64,000 nt of DNA from Absidia repens (lineage: Eukaryota > Mucoromycota > Mucoromycetes > Mucorales > Cunninghamellaceae), in assembly GCA_002105175.1 (NCBI GenBank), contig MCGE01000005.1:1426001-1490000 (forward strand), written 5' to 3'. The notes below the pieces were generated by a model, which was not told where the DNA came from, did not search any database, and worked only from the letters and a program-made list of their open reading frames with translations. Every line of letters starts with the position of its first letter. Within the stretch, counting starts at the first letter, position 1. A program made the position numbers and the translations under genes. This document shows positions 36,612 through 53,543 of this stretch, in pieces.

Positions 36612-37409
36612 ACTTGAAAAAAGAAGAACGAAGAAGGCAGGAAAAATCTTTCCGCTCGAAAAAATAAAACTTGTGAATGTAAACTCCGCTGTATGCTGAC
36701 TGCACACGCTGAGAGTCCAACTGTGCAAAAGGGGCGCACACAGTTAGTTTCTTAAAAGTAGCCGCCACCAGAAGCCTGTTAAAATTCCGCTTGAGGTGAT
36801 ATGCTGGCTATTCATAAAATTGACCCCGCCATATTAACACATATACAAACATATCTGCGTCCAACACTACTGTTTATTGACTGTAAACCCAAACTTGCCC
36901 TGAAAAATGCTTGTTGATAAAGGCAGGTACGCATATTTTGGGTAAGTAGTCAGTTAATTGATTGCGAGAGCAGTTTCCTTGTGTGTTTCCTTTGCTAAAT
37001 TACTGTATCATATATCATCATTCTAGCCAGTACCCGCACAAAATCCTACACCGAATCAGTGTCTCTTTTAAAAAAAATAAACTTCCCACAGAGTTTATGA
37101 TATACAGCCATCAACCAAACTCTAACTCTCAAACTGATCACAAGATCAGACTCTGTCAAAATTAAATACAAACAATTGTCAGCGAAACTATACAACAGAG
37201 GGTCACACAATCAAACACACATAATTGAGACAACAAAAGAGTAAATTTTATTTTGACATGATAAATTGTATATTTTCGACATCTAATAATAATGATAATA
37301 ATAAAGGTCTAACTAATAAGTGTGTGTGTGTGGGGGGGGGTAAAAGCAAGATAAACCTTTACTTTTTGTCCATAAAAAAGATCAACGTAATATCCAAGAC
37401 GACAAGCAT
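36612..37409. other. Spacer between the DUF4460-like gene and cox7
   Basis: A 798-nt region: promoter of the DUF4460-like gene, then AT-rich 3' flank of cox7 with a G-run (37332-37340) next to a (TG)n stretch. No coding frame is supported. Confidence 0.55.
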
Positions 37410-37821
37410 TTAGTCCTTCAAGTCCTGTATAACATAGAAATAGACAGATAGAATATACTTAGTCACTTTGCACTTTCAATGATATATTAGTTCACTTACG
37501 CGGACCATACGGGTAACACCGAAAAGAGAACCAACGAGACCAGTACCGAGGACAAGGAAGGTACCGTAAACAAACAACTTGTCTCTAGGACCACGAAGGA
37601 ACAAAGGAGACTTGGAAGGAGCCTAGATAACAAAAAGAGAAAGAAAAATGTTTAGTCCCTGGTTCGTTCATCAAGACAAAGATTCAATAGGCACAATGTT
37701 GGAATGTTGATTTCATAAAATGTCCCTAACGATCTTTGACAAAAAATACAAATAAAACCATATTTACTTGGAAGTATCTTTGTTGGGCGAGGATGTTGTT
37801 GGGACGGCTGACAAGAGACAT
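37410..37821 (-). CDS. cox7: Cytochrome c oxidase subunit 7 / 7a-like, 63 aa
   Basis: A small inner-membrane subunit of respiratory complex IV. Three exons: 37821-37768 (54 nt), 37622-37500 (123 nt) and 37424-37410 (15 nt, coding DLKD-stop), totalling 192 nt. The protein reads MSLVSRPNNILAQQRYFQ, then APSKSPLFLRGPRDKLFVYG, one transmembrane helix and GVTRMVRDLKD. The pattern Q-(R/K)-x-F/Y-Q followed by L-x-G-x-x-D and a single TM helix is that of subunit VIIa. The three exons close in phase. The last exon is very small. An AAATCCCACAC element (37938-37948) resembling the repeat-family box lies about 120 nt upstream. Confidence 0.8.
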
Positions 37822-38101
37822 TTTGAAGAGATAAGGGTAGGGGAGAAAAAAGTAAAACAAAAAAAAAAAAACACTTTTTTATTTGAAGGCCAGGTTCCCC
37901 TTTTTCACTCACGTCACATCTCGAATAATGGACGGTGTTTGAAATCCCACACTGCGCACTAGTTGATGCCACCGATCACCACCAATACCGACCGACTTGT
38001 ATCAATTACAAGCATAAATATATATTTTTTATTCAGTAATACAAAAAACAGAAACAAATACAATCTATCTACCATATACTTTTACTAAAATATATTCTAA
38101 A

Positions 38102-38836
38102 CTAATCTGTCAATACTTCCACACCATCTTCAGTAATTGCAACCTATATAACACACATACATGATTAGTTTATCTCGTTTTGTATCAATTTTTTTTTTTT
38201 GGGACTTTTAGTATTACCATATGTTCAAACTGAGCACTCCTACCACCATCAATGGTAGCAATTGTCCATTCATCCGGCCACATCAATCCAATAGAAGATC
38301 CTTGACTAAGCACAGGTTCAATAGTGAAAACCATTCCAGGTGTCATCACATCATCTTCGGTATTCACTGCGAACCATATAATTAAATGCAAAAAGTTCAA
38401 TCGGGGCTGCGTGTGTATATGTTGGAGTGAATGTTTGTTTTCTTACCATGATGATAAATTAAAGGCAAGCAATGGAATTCTCGGCCGATACCGTGCCCTG
38501 ACAGTTCATCCGAAACCGAATACCCATTTGCTGACGCATGATCACTAAAACAGATAAGATAGAAATATATAAGTACATGATTTCCGCCCGCCCCATCCGC
38601 CCCCCTCCCCCTCCCCCCGCTTCTCCTTCCCACACTTTTCTTCTATTATAGATGTACCTGATAATTCGACCAATTTCATTTAATGGGACATTAGGGCCAC
38701 ATACATTGATAGCCTTCCTAAGAGATTCCTTGGTACATTCCACCAAGGCCTGACCTTCGTTATCTACTTGTCCAACATAAAACGTCGCTGATGTGTCACC
38801 GTGAAAGCCATCCAGATAAACCTAAAAATCGAAGAT

Positions 38837-38873
<37 letters not shown>

Positions 38874-39717
38874 GCGTGTGTGTGTGAGTGAGTATATGAC
38901 GCGTTTTCTCATCATGCGTATTTTTCCCTCTCTTTGAATCCATAAAATTACCGTCACATCAATGTTGATAATATCTCCATTTTCTAAAGGTCGACTAGTT
39001 CCCAAGGACACGTCCCCGAAAAAAAAAAAAAAAAGCGGGTGAGTCAGATGATTGATAGAAATGATAATTTCCGAGGATGAAATGGTTGGTACTTACTCAT
39101 CGGGAATACCGTGTGCAATGATATTGTTGATAGAGGTACACACACTTTTGGGAAACCCCATATAGTTCAAAGGAGAAGGGTACGCGCCTTCAGCAATAAT
39201 AGCCTCATGTAAAATGCGATCAATGGAATTGGTTGTTGTGCCAACCTATATGTATAAGATGAGACAGAGGATTATGCATCATAAAATGGTTTGAGGAAGC
39301 CGCGATTTTTTTTTTTTAAAAAAAAAAAGTTACCTTACACAAGTCACCACCCATGTATAGAATCTTCTTTGCCAGTTGAGCAGAAGCACGTAGCTTGATC
39401 AAGTCATCGCTGGTGTTGTAAGGTGTTGACAGAGCCCATTCGGAAGATATGCCTTCATGAGCGTAGTAGGGATACGGTATTGTGGAACAGACGGGAAGCC
39501 TTGGTCGAGATCGGACAGGAACAGGAAATAGCGAAGGAGGAACAATGGGTTGAAACTGGCCCCACTTGTTGTTTTGAGCGGTTGACCATTGCGCTTTGGT
39601 GTCTTTTCTTGGTGATAATGCTGGGGTGTTGGTATGAATACAGGATCGATTTTTCAAGTAGAGCTGATAAGATCTACTTGATAAAAGAGAGAATCGTTTT
39701 GAAGTTGTTTTCAGCAT
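38102..39717 (-). CDS. Methionine aminopeptidase type 1, mitochondrial form
   Basis: Removes initiator methionine from nascent proteins. Seven exons: 39717-39334, 39245-39097, 38994-38952, 38821-38658, 38544-38447, 38366-38218, 38143-38102, totalling 1029 nt and 342 aa. The Arg/Ser-rich start ([20 protein letters not shown]) is a likely mitochondrial presequence, and the closest architecture is MAP1D. All five metal ligands are visible: the Asp of NIDVTV, the Asp of FHGDTSATF, the His of GHGIGREFH, the Glu of FTIEPVL and the Glu of QFEHM. The 43-nt third exon begins after CTAG at 38995-38996, giving DDRPLENGD. One intron holds a 33-nt A-tract on the coding strand (38840-38872). It shares a 438-nt divergent promoter region with the next gene. 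Confidence 0.95.
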
Positions 39718-40155
39718 GTTAAAAAAAAAAAAGGTAGAAGAGGCAGCGGCGAAAAAAAAAAAGTTTTATTTTCAAGCAGCCGGCATTTGAAAAAAACGTC
39801 AATTCAGGGAAGACAATCTCAAAGCGTCACAGATAGTGGCATGATTAAATGACTATTTTTTTTGGGGGGTATATTTTGTTCCATTCCTCTAAATAAATGC
39901 TTTTGCTTTTCCCCTTCTATCTTGCGTCCATTTGATGCGTTATTTCTTTTAGATTTTTCATTTCTGTTGGCGGAGTATTAATTTCCATCAACACCCCCCC
40001 TTTCTAAATATTTTTCCATCTTGCTTTTGTTTGTCTTTTTGTTTTATCATCTTTTTTTTTTTCTTTTTTTTTCTCTTTTACTACCCCGTCAAGTCCCCTT
40101 TTTCTTTTCCCCCTCCCCCACTCATACCGAAAACCAGCACAAAAAATCCCTTGAT
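39718..40155. promoter_or_regulatory. Shared divergent promoter, aminopeptidase / seven-helix protein
   Basis: A 438-nt region with A-runs just upstream of the aminopeptidase gene and a long T/C-rich leader (about 40020-40130) before the seven-helix gene. No clear TATA box is seen. Confidence 0.5.
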
Positions 40156-41461
40156 ATGCAAGGTGCTTTGCAAAACTATGAGTTAACGTCTATTATTCTT
40201 GAATCTATAGTCGTCAGTTATGCATTCGAACTCTGTGTACGAAATCTTCTCTTGTTGAACACTGACAAAACTTTGGGGATTCATATTGGAAAAAGTCTCT
40301 TGGGATTCTTCTTTGCGGTGAAAACTGCGTTTTTCTTGTCCTTCTATACAAAGTAAGCCTAGGGAAGAGGAGCAGGGCAGGGCGCATAAATATATATATA
40401 CTCATATCTTTTGTACAGTCAAGGTCCTTCATGTTATATTACTGCTCGGTTTGCCGATATCTTTTACCATTTTGGAATGGTCGCTGGTGACTATGTGCTC
40501 CTCTCACGGGTTCATGCAGTAGTTCCTCTCCCGTGGAAAACGGCGTCCAAATATGCTTTTGTGGTCTTTTTACTATTACGATTTTCTATCGGTGTGGTGG
40601 ATGTAGCTCTTTTAAATGTGGCGTACGACAGTCATGGTATGTGCCTTTTTATCGACAATTATTATGTAAGTGTGGTTTTTATTATTTCCTCCCACCCCCC
40701 AAAAAACAAGACAAGATCATCTAGTTGTACAAATGCATTTGCATATCGTTTACCCCTTTTTTTATTTATTGTTTGTTTCAGACTGGACCTTTTTATACAT
40801 TTCTTGACCTGTTTATTGATATGTATGTCACCGTGATGATTACTTATGTCCTTGTAACACATATCCGACGACTTGAAATCGCCCATCTTCCCGTAAACAT
40901 CTCAGTCTATATTGCGGTGGTCACTCATAATGTCATCCGTACAATGATGCTTACTGTCGTTAATCTGATATCGGGAATCTTTCTCATCATGGTAAAGTAT
41001 TATTATTTATTTTTGGGGGACGGGGTGTGTGTGGCGGGAAGGAGAACGACAATGGAGCGGCAATTACTGTACATAATGTTTGGTATCGATCACTAAATCG
41101 TTGCTCTTGATTACTTTAATAGGAAATGTCAAGTGAACTCATCATGCTTATTTGGCCCATTATCAATCTATTTGTGGTTCTGCTTATTGGATACGATTCG
41201 GATGTAACCAAAACTATTGTTCAATTGAAGGAGCAGTATTGGTGCAAAGTCAATGATATGTTGTCATCAGCCAACCTTGGCGCTCCACTGGTGATGGAAT
41301 CTCTATCGATCAAAGCCGACACCCAACCGAAGTGGAAAAGCTCTCCAGATTTACCTTTACGACATATGAATCCAACTCAACGAACCTATTCTTTAGCAAC
41401 TCGACAGCAAGGACAACAAAAAGTAGACTTGCTGCCGATCTCTCTCAATTCAACGTTATAG
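40156..41461 (+). CDS. Orphan seven-helix membrane protein, 330 aa
   Basis: Function unknown. Exons are 40156-40352, 40419-40665, 40782-40991 and 41123-41461, totalling 993 nt, all phases consistent. Seven candidate helices are visible, in order: LTSIILESIVVSYAFELCV; IGKSLLGFFFAVKTAFFLSF; FYHFGMVAGDYVLLSRVHAV; FVVFLLLRFSIGVVDVALLN; DLFIDMYVTVMITYVLVTHI; ISVYIAVVTHNVIRTMMLTV onward; LIMLIWPIINLFVVLLIGYD. A soluble C-tail of about 95 residues follows. This is receptor-like topology, but I see no motif tying it to a known GPCR class. The start has the first ATG after a pyrimidine leader. Confidence 0.8.
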
Positions 41462-43596
41462 TTACTGATTCCCTCGTTATTATACATACATATGCAGCCT
41501 CAGCCTCACTTCTCCTGCAACCCCACATCACATACACCTTTTCTTTTTCTTTTGTGATGTTAGCTAGTTTATTATTATCATTATTATCATTACTACTGTA
41601 TTTTTTTTTTTTTTTTTTTTTTTTTTGTTATTCATACCCCATTCCTGTCATTCACATATCATGTATTTTATACCACAGTTTCATTCTCCTCTCATAACTA
41701 TTATACAAATAAATAAAACATTGAATTTTCACACTGTTTTGATTTAAGAACTTTTTTCTTCTTCTGTGTGTGTGGGTGCGTGTGTCTATGATATGAATGT
41801 TTTATATACTTGGTTGCCGATGACCATTAAGAATATAGACAATAAAATAATATTATGATGCCCAGGTGCAACTGAAGTGTGATTTTTGATAAAATGAAAA
41901 GCGCTCTCGATTTTACACCTTAGTAAGGTGTCTCTTAGGGGTCGACATACTTCAGTGTGGGCATCCTTATTTTTTTTTTTAAGATACCACATACAAAAGT
42001 AAATTAATAGACAAAAAAAAAAAAAAAAATGAACTGTATGTATACAATATACCCAGTCTAAGTAGTGGTCACACTGGCGATACGCCCTAGATTGATCAAT
42101 ATGAAAAGTAGATACAGGAGTAGGCCGCATATCAATTGATCTAGAACTGTTAACCAATCGATTGACGTCTTAAGGAAAGTAATGGATTAGAGAGCGAGTG
42201 TTTGGAAGGACACTTTCACAACATCTACAACAATCAATTGTTTTTTTTTACTATCTAATGGATCAGAGGATGGTCAATAAAAAGAGCAAATTTTTATTGA
42301 AGCATATTGGCTGATACTAAGACTAAAAGAGAGGGTTTCACTGTAACAAGTGATTTAACGGAAGGGTATTCTGAGAGGAAGAGTGAGGGGTAGTAGTGTG
42401 AGTTTTGAAGAATATTTAATAATAATTTAAATGGACTATTGTAAAAAGGGATCTAATATACTGTACAAGACAGGCAAGACACGAGAAAGACTGTAAATGG
42501 TTACCTTTTTTGAAGGCATAGCAATTCAGCACTAATCTAAATGGGAGATGGTGAAAGAGATCTATTATGTAAGGCATAAAAGAGACTGACGGGACATTTT
42601 TCATTGAAGTAGGTAAAAAGAGATATATTTTATTCAGATGAAGATACATACTATGAATAAACTGATATTAAACTAAGCTAATGAAGACCCGAAAGAGCCA
42701 ACCATGATGCCTTCAGATCCTAGATCCAAAATGAAAAGGTTTCCACCATGCATCTTGTATTCCCTTATCTGAAAACCTTTCTAAACTAGTTCTAACACCA
42801 ATCCATGATCACCATTCCCTCCAAGATGTTGAATGGGGGAAAAGAAAAGAAGTTAAAAAAGAAAAATAAAAAAGAAAAATAAAAGAGCGCAAAAAATAGA
42901 AATTCACGTGGCGGAATTTGAAATATTTTCTGTGGCCATTTTCGATATCGTTTTTCGTTTCGATGTGAAAAGCACAAAAGAAGATTCAAGAAGGCTGCTG
43001 TATTGCTATATATATATAACGACTAGACATATAATAATAACATTATTACCCACAGTATCGATGCAATTTTGTTTTCCCGTTAATATCGTTTTTGCGGGTC
43101 TGCCAGTATAGTAAAGATGCCTGTGAGGGAAGAAAATGAAAAAAGCCAGTATGTGAGCAAAAAATAAAGGGCTGAACTAACAGTTGTGCTCCATCTTCTT
43201 TATTGTGCGTACAGCAGTGTGGTTTTCTGGAGTTCGAAAAATAGAAGTGAGACATTGTTCCGTCAGATACAATTTTTCTCAATTTTTTGCCTGCACCATA
43301 TACTTATATTTCACCCATTACAAAATCAATAATGATCGAATCAACAAGTGATTGACAGGTGTAGCGTTACAAAAAACAAAAAGACACAAAAAGACGCTGA
43401 ATGTGATATGACAAATAAAAAAAAAAAGACTTTATTGATTTGTTGCATGACATATAAATACAGTATAATAAATATATGGTAAAAAAAAACTATATATATA
43501 TATATATAAATAAACACATACTAAGTACCAAACGCGAAACACCAAGCATTACTAAATTCTATAAATAAATGTAAAATGTAATAAGATTGACTATAA
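41462..43596. other. 2.1-kb gene-free region with repeat copy D
   Basis: 3' flank of the seven-helix gene (poly-T about 41600-41626, AATAAA near 41711), repeat copy D (42290-42930), then AT-rich sequence with (TA)n near 43495 before the yak1 stop codon. Frames inside are not convincing. Confidence 0.6.
42290..42930 (-). repeat. Dispersed repeat family R1, copy D
   Basis: Minus orientation. The box CACGTGGCGGAATTTGAAA is at 42905-42923. The core lies at about 42630-42815 (on the + strand: TAAACTAAGCTAATGAAG, ATCCAAAATGAAAAGGTTT, CTAAACTAGTTCTAACACC). Tandem modules run down to about 42290; on the minus strand one reads TTTAGATTAGTGCTGAATTG. It is somewhat more diverged than copies A and B in the GGGGAAACCC element (GGTGGAAACC). 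Confidence 0.85.
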
Positions 43597-47139
<3,543 letters not shown>

Positions 47140-47350
47140 TTGAAAAAAAAGGGAAGAGAAAGAGAATATAAAAAATAGGGGAGGGGTTTTTTTTCTTTGC
47201 TTTTCAAAGGGCAGATGAGAATAAAAAAAAAAAAAAGGACAGGTGATCACCAAACTCGGAAAAGCCGAATACAGATAATAAGGTTTATTTTTTTGTAAAC
47301 AATTGCCATATTTCAGGTATCATTTCCAGGAGGAGCTGGAGTTCTATTAA

Positions 47351-50300
47351 CTATTGATGAAGTGAGGAGGGTGGGGTTGTGTGGAGTCTGTCGATAAAGG
47401 ATGAGTGATGTCTATTTGCTGAAGATAAATGTGGACGTTCGGGATGATGATAGTAAATTCTGTGGAATGCTGATATTGGATTGTTGTCATGGTCATCGTC
47501 GCTATCATCGTCATCTTCACTACTACTACTGCTACTACTACTATTATCGTTGTCGTAATGATAGTGGACATTGTTGTTTGGTTGACTGTCATTCTTTTGT
47601 GATTTAAAGAAGCCAAGCATGCGACCAAAATACGATAAAGGCGTTGGTGATGATGATGCTGATAAATGTTGTGGGGGTAAAACAGGCTCCGGTGGATTTG
47701 CTTCATCGTGTATACATATTTGGTTCAGGCTACCGTCCCACTGATGTTCTTGTTCTATTAGTTCCACCACCTGAGCTATATCCATGGCTGTAGTTGATGA
47801 TTGCTTTCCTGGGGTACCTTGGTCACTATTGTCTCCACTTGCATCGTCCATAGGTTTTTCTTCGGATATCGGTAAAGGCAAGCTGGATGTGAATTGAGGT
47901 TGTGTTTGCCCACTAGTAGAATGTAATTTGACAGGCAACCAGAGTTGTGGAAGTTCACCGACCAAAAAGGGATTACCATAATGCTTGAGACCAGTGTCCA
48001 AAACACCAGGGTTTAGCATCATGGGAGGTTGTTGATAGTCGGTCTTGTTGTCAGGAGTCGCTTTGTAGTTGTCCTCGTCCAATATCATGCGATGACGTCG
48101 AGGTTGAGTAGCTTTGGACTGATGCTTGGCTGGTTGGGTGAATCTGTTCCTTGAAGTATTTTGAATAGTCCGGAGGGCTGAAGACCATCGATAACGAGCG
48201 ACGCGTGGTTTTTCATCTGCTGGTGAAAGATTGATTGAAGATGAGTTGACTTGCGAGCTGTTCAGGTTGATGTCATTTGCTGCTAGTTTCGTCGTGGATC
48301 CAGTTTTTTCTTGTTCCCGTAAAAGTTGCATAGGTAAGTGGAAGCTGTTTCTCGCATAGGCGGCGTCAATAGTAAACTTGAATATCACAGTAAAAATCAC
48401 CAATGGTATACAAAGAGCGCCAAGTACGAATGAATTTTTCAATATGAATAGTCCAAGCATGGTCAACTGAAAGAGAAGCATTCCAGCAATCACACGAGGA
48501 AAAACCATGGTCCATAATTGTCCTGCGGCTTCGTAGGGACGAAAATACACTAAAAGAAGAAGGAAAAGAAAGATGGAGCTTGTCAATATCAATTCATTTC
48601 ATAGAAGGTTATGCAGACTTACCATAAAGAAACTGGTATTTGTAAACAACGTAAGTGATTGCAAAATACAGGGTGCCAAAAACCAAGATAATAGGGCTGA
48701 TTGTTGAGTATTCGAGTACAATAATAAAAATGAGTAGCGGCTGTGGGTATCCAGAACCATAATTGAAGGCTTCAGGGGAGCGAGCATTGGCGTGTTCACG
48801 AGGCGTTTTAGCATAGAACCAGATAGAGAATCCACGTACAATCAGCGAGCCAAGTAGTAGCAGCTTGAGGGGCATCCTAACAATAAAATAGATAAAAATG
48901 CGTCATGCTGTCAATACTTCCATATAACAGTAAGCGATAAACTTGATTTCAAACTCACAATAATAGTCCATGTAATATTGTATAATTGATGAAGAAGGGA
49001 GATACCTAAGTTAAAAAAACATCAATAAGTAAAGTCAGCAAATATGTTAAGAATATATAGAGATGATCTTCTTTTATATACCTTTGGAAGACTGGTGGCC
49101 AAGATACGAGCAACTTCGGTAGGTTGCTTAACTAATATGACGACGGTATTGATTGCAGTAGAGATAAGCGTAAATACCAAAAGGACATTGAAGATGAGAA
49201 AAAAGAAATACCTAAAAAATAAAAATAATGCAATGAGAAATTTGAATATTGCATTACGCGTGTGCGCACTTGTATTTAGTATTTACTTGCTGAGAGTTGA
49301 TTCTGAGACAGCGCTTCGAGCACGCAATCCTTGCAGAACGCCCAAATCTACATGATCCAATAAGGAAAATATTAATTAGTGGCTATTCATCTTTGTTTTT
49401 GGCAGCCTCCCTCCGCCTCCTCTCTCCACTTACAATCCAAAATAAGTGGTAAAACTTGCATGAATATGTTGACGAGAGCCGTTGGTATCAATCCCTGTGC
49501 GATATTTTGTAAAAAGTCGCTTCCCTCAATAAAGTCACCAAGTCCAGGCGCCACCTCTATGATTGCGTCGATGCTTGTAAGAGAAGAGATGAATGAAATA
49601 GGCACTGTCCAAAACACCACCAAAACTATCGTCACGGACCAGACAATAATATCACGTATCACACGTTGTTTCCCACTAATATGAATGTTTTTCCATAGTA
49701 CATTTCGCGGTTCATAGGCGTTCGCTGTTCTGCAACGAAAAGGTACAGGATTGATAGCAATCTGGGAAGCGATAAGCTATAATAATGAAAATAACATAAA
49801 ATTAGTAAAAGTAATCAACCGAATATTTTTCTTTTACTTTCTTACCGCGCTTGCCATATTTTCAAATGTAACAAAGCCAACAGATGTCATATCAAATTGT
49901 GGTGATTCCCTTGCTTCAATAGCCATTTTGTCCCAAGAGTTAAATTCCTTGGTATAGTAGTCGATGGCATCAACCTTTTCCCCAAAAAAACCAAGGAACC
50001 CTGTTCGTATTTGAGGCCGCAGATGAATTTGATTGCCGGTCGTATCGGTAGCTTTTGTGCTCTGTGAATTTGTGTTGTTTCGAATGTCTTCGTCTGCTGA
50101 AATTGCCCCTGCAGAATTCATGTTGATTTGATCTTGAATCGGTGTATGTTGTTCTTCCAATTTTGGTTGATGGCGGTTCGTCTGTGCATATTGGACTATC
50201 TGACCACTGGGAGCATAATTGGTGTTTCTGCAAGGATTTCCCCAGTATTTGACGTATGATTCCTCCAGTTTGTCCAACGCTCTTGCACGCTGCCGTAGAA

Positions 50301-51290
50301 TATGACCCAGTTTCTTAACATGACGTACCACATGGCATGAGGCTACCATCCCGATACCCAGATTTTCAAAGTAGTCCGCTAGAGCTTGATCCGTTCGCAA
50401 TTCATCAGGTAATCCAGTCACAATGACAGATTTGCAGACCAGTGAGCTCGAAAGTTGGAGGAGGTAACGAGCCCGCATGTAAATGTAAGAGTCGTAGTTT
50501 TGTTGTAAAAAGAACCAGGTAACAAATGTGAAGAAGTAGGTAAATATCAGATAAGCTATCAGATATGGGGACGATTCGCTGATGACTGTAATAGAGAGAT
50601 GATCCACGGGGTTCAAACGGGGAGTTGTAAAGTTGCCAGTCGTTGAGCTGATTGGTATCAATACGGCCACACCAAAAAAAGAGCACAATCCAAAAATTTT
50701 AATACCCATAACGATGAAGTCAAGCATCTGTCAAAGCCATAATAAAATAAGTCAGTTGATCATCCATTTTTTCTATTATGGTAAAATAATAAGGGGGTTC
50801 TTTTCTTTTAACATACAATAACAGCATCCAACCCAACTCTATCTAACATCTGCGTCTTGCTTATACGAATCAAAGGAATAATCCAGCCAAAAAAAGTGTT
50901 GGGAAGTCTAGGGGGTTTGCGGTGTCTCATATTTTTCCTTGGGGCAAAGATCACCGGCCACCTACAAAAAATAAAGAAGTTGAGTCCCATACTATAAAAA
51001 ATCAAGATATAGGAGAAAGGAGAAAAAAGAACGTAGTGTACTTACCGTGTACGCAGGAAGCAAAACGTTAAAAAGCATAAAAGACCAACAGAGAAGCAAA
51101 TAATCAATTGAGTAGTCAGACCACTTTGGTTTTGTTTTGCGGAATACGCCGTTGATCCAGCAGGAGGATCTGGGACTCCTGGTGATTGTGCCGCCATTGT
51201 TGTAGTAGATGCTTGCGAGATAATAGAAGTCGGAGTGGAAGACAACGAAGGTAAGGCAGCGATTGTTGATGAACCATTCAACGTCGTCAT
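47351..51290 (-). CDS. CSC1/OSCA-type osmosensitive cation channel (DUF221/RSN1 family)
   Basis: A multi-pass plasma-membrane protein of the calcium-permeable stress-gated channel family. Nine exons: 51290-51046, 50961-50817, 50727-49846, 49776-49434, 49347-49287, 49211-49082, 49005-48959, 48876-48623, 48549-47351, totalling 3306 nt and 1101 aa; all phases close. Family landmarks: an N-terminal TM; RKNMRHRKPPRLPNTFFGWI; the LDRVGLDAVI segment before a TM; a large cytosolic RNA-recognition-like loop (SVIVTGLPDELRTDQALADY); GFVTFENMASA; PNNVLW-like ANAYEPRNVLWKNI; then a series of helices. The Asp/Ser-rich tail after the last TM is long. The exon of 47 nt (49005-48959) uses a GTGAGT donor. Confidence 0.95.
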
Positions 51291-52419
51291 TGAAGAGATG
51301 AAGAAGCCAACAAGAAAGGCGAATGGTTTAAAGTAAAAAGAGGAAGGAATACGTAATAAATCATTTTATCTATATGTGCGTGTATTTTTTTATTTTTGTA
51401 TTTTCAAAAAAAAAAAAAAAAAGTTAAAACAAACGGGAAGAGATGCAAAAAGGGAAGTTCGGACATAGAAATGTTATGCTTTCTCAAAGATCTGATCTAC
51501 CTGCAAAAAAAAAAAAAGAAAAAAAAAAAGATAACTTTTCCCCTTAATATTATAATCTACCTAAACAAAGGATAATTACAGAATTGACCGAAGAAAAATA
51601 TAATTTTTTGATACACTTTTCAGGCGTTATAATTATGATTTTATTCCATTAAGGGGGATAATTTCAGTCTTGGAATAGATACATGTAACACAACGCCGGG
51701 ATAAGGGAACTCTTCCGGATGTTCGATCGAAGATCAACGCTTATCCTATTTTTCTTTTATTGCACCAATTTCAATCCTACCAATTGTAATCATGTAAGAA
51801 AAAGGCACTTTTTCACTTTGAATGTGGCGTCATGACTTGATATGGCAGCCATTGTCCAGTATCAGGATGAAAGAGTCATTTCCAAAAAAAACAAAACAAA
51901 AAAAAACCCGGCAGACTCTTACTCAGGCGCACCACTCAAAAAGACAATGCCCATCAAAACGTTGGCTAACGTATACTACTTTGTTTTGAATGCTGATCAA
52001 TCCTGTTCGAAGGAATTGACTCGTTTGGTCAATAAATTCATTCATCACATTCCAATTTTTGTTTCCTTATGAATCAAATCATATGGGACTAATCCAGCTA
52101 TATAACCTTTTTGACTAGATAAATATATATCATTTTGTGATAGCAAGCTGCCGTTAGTGGTGACAGATTTTAACTCAAACGAATTTGTAAAAAAAAATAA
52201 TAATACTATAACCTGCTTATTATGCAACGTATACTTAATCAAGCCCTTCCACGTACAATCTAGTTGTTGGTTTTCACTATTTATCATGGCGATGTATTGT
52301 TTGAAACCACGTTTGTACGGAAGAAGCCAATGTTCATCGCCTGTGTAACCTCAACCAGTTGAATGGATTGGGACCTCTCAAGTTTTATATCAGTGTCCAT
52401 ATTTCCACCTTATGTATAC

Positions 52420-52453
<34 letters not shown>

Positions 52454-52504
52454 CGTCTTTAGGAAAAAAAGAAAAACATGTAGTTGTGACCCTTCCCCCT
52501 CTCC

Positions 52505-52660
52505 TAATCCAGAGTATTTCGCTGTTGCCCTCTCTGCATTTCGCACTTTGGCGGGTTGTATAGAGCTACAATGGTGGGAGATTGTACTAGTTTTTCAGTT
52601 ACAATTAAGTCTCAATTCAAACCTGGGGCCCACTTCAAATTTTCAAAAAAGCTGACATTT
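52505..52660 (+). repeat. Block homologous to the copy A side block
   Basis: Reads GAGTATTTCGCTGTTG, ACTTTGGCGGGTT, TATAGAGCTACAATGG, TTTTTCAGTTACAATTAAG in order. The same words occur on the minus strand at 13815-13975. The translated pattern EYFAV....TL.G is shared by both, which hints at a common coding ancestor. Confidence 0.6.
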
Positions 52661-53054
52661 TCCATGACCTACCCTCTTCCCCCCCCCTTTACAAAAATCC
52701 TCCTCTCATACTTGTGCCTATCTTTGATGCTCATAGGCTCCCAATTTGGCATAACTACATGCCCAGAATGGAACAAAAAAAATCGAAAATAATGCGCTTG
52801 CGTCGACCTGGACCATATAGAGACGCTAAGAGATAAGTTGTGAATCATTTTTCGTTCAAACTAACTCTATAATATCTGAAAAAGTATAGCTTGGTGAGGG
52901 GGGTAGGTAGGATTAGGGAATGTTTCTAGTTCTGGTGTCGATGGTATCAAGTAATTCAATAACAAAGAATAGCAACTGTTTAAAGACAGCTTGAAGAGGT
53001 TTCCTTCTCTTGTAACTGCTACAGTAATAATGGCAAGAGGACCCAGAAAAAAAC

Positions 53055-53506
53055 CATTCAAATCCCGACCACGTGAATATTTATTTATTCCCAACCTTTT
53101 TTTTTTTTTTTTTTGTCTCTTTCAATTTTTTTTTCTTCATCAATCAACTTTTTTGAACTTATAGTGATCTTAGATTAGTGTCAGGACTAGTTTAGAAGGG
53201 GGTTCAGCTTAGGGAATACAAGATGCATGGGGAACCCCTTTCATTTTGGATTCAGGAATTAGAACCACTAATATTTGGCTTTCATTAGCTTAGTTTCGTG
53301 TTAGTTTGTCCATAGTTTATATCTACGTCTGAATAAAATATGTCTCTTTTTATTGCTTCAATGAAAAATGTCCCATTAGTCTTTCTCATGCCATGCGCAA
53401 TAAATCCCTTTTATTACTAGCATCCGCTTTTGATCAGCGTTGACAATTGCAATGCTTCGGAAAAAAATTTCCGCAAGTCATTCTCGTACTTTGCACAGTA
53501 TACATT

Positions 53507-53543
<37 letters not shown>

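Noticed and set aside
38995..39096. A longer third exon of the methionine aminopeptidase ([12 protein letters not shown])
   Set aside because: No AG precedes it in a fitting phase. The acceptor CTAG at 38995 gives the conserved IPDDRPL junction.
51842..52287. Overlapping + and - frames in the spacer before copy E
   Set aside because: No domain, no splice or promoter context and interrupted by A-runs; insufficient to call a gene.
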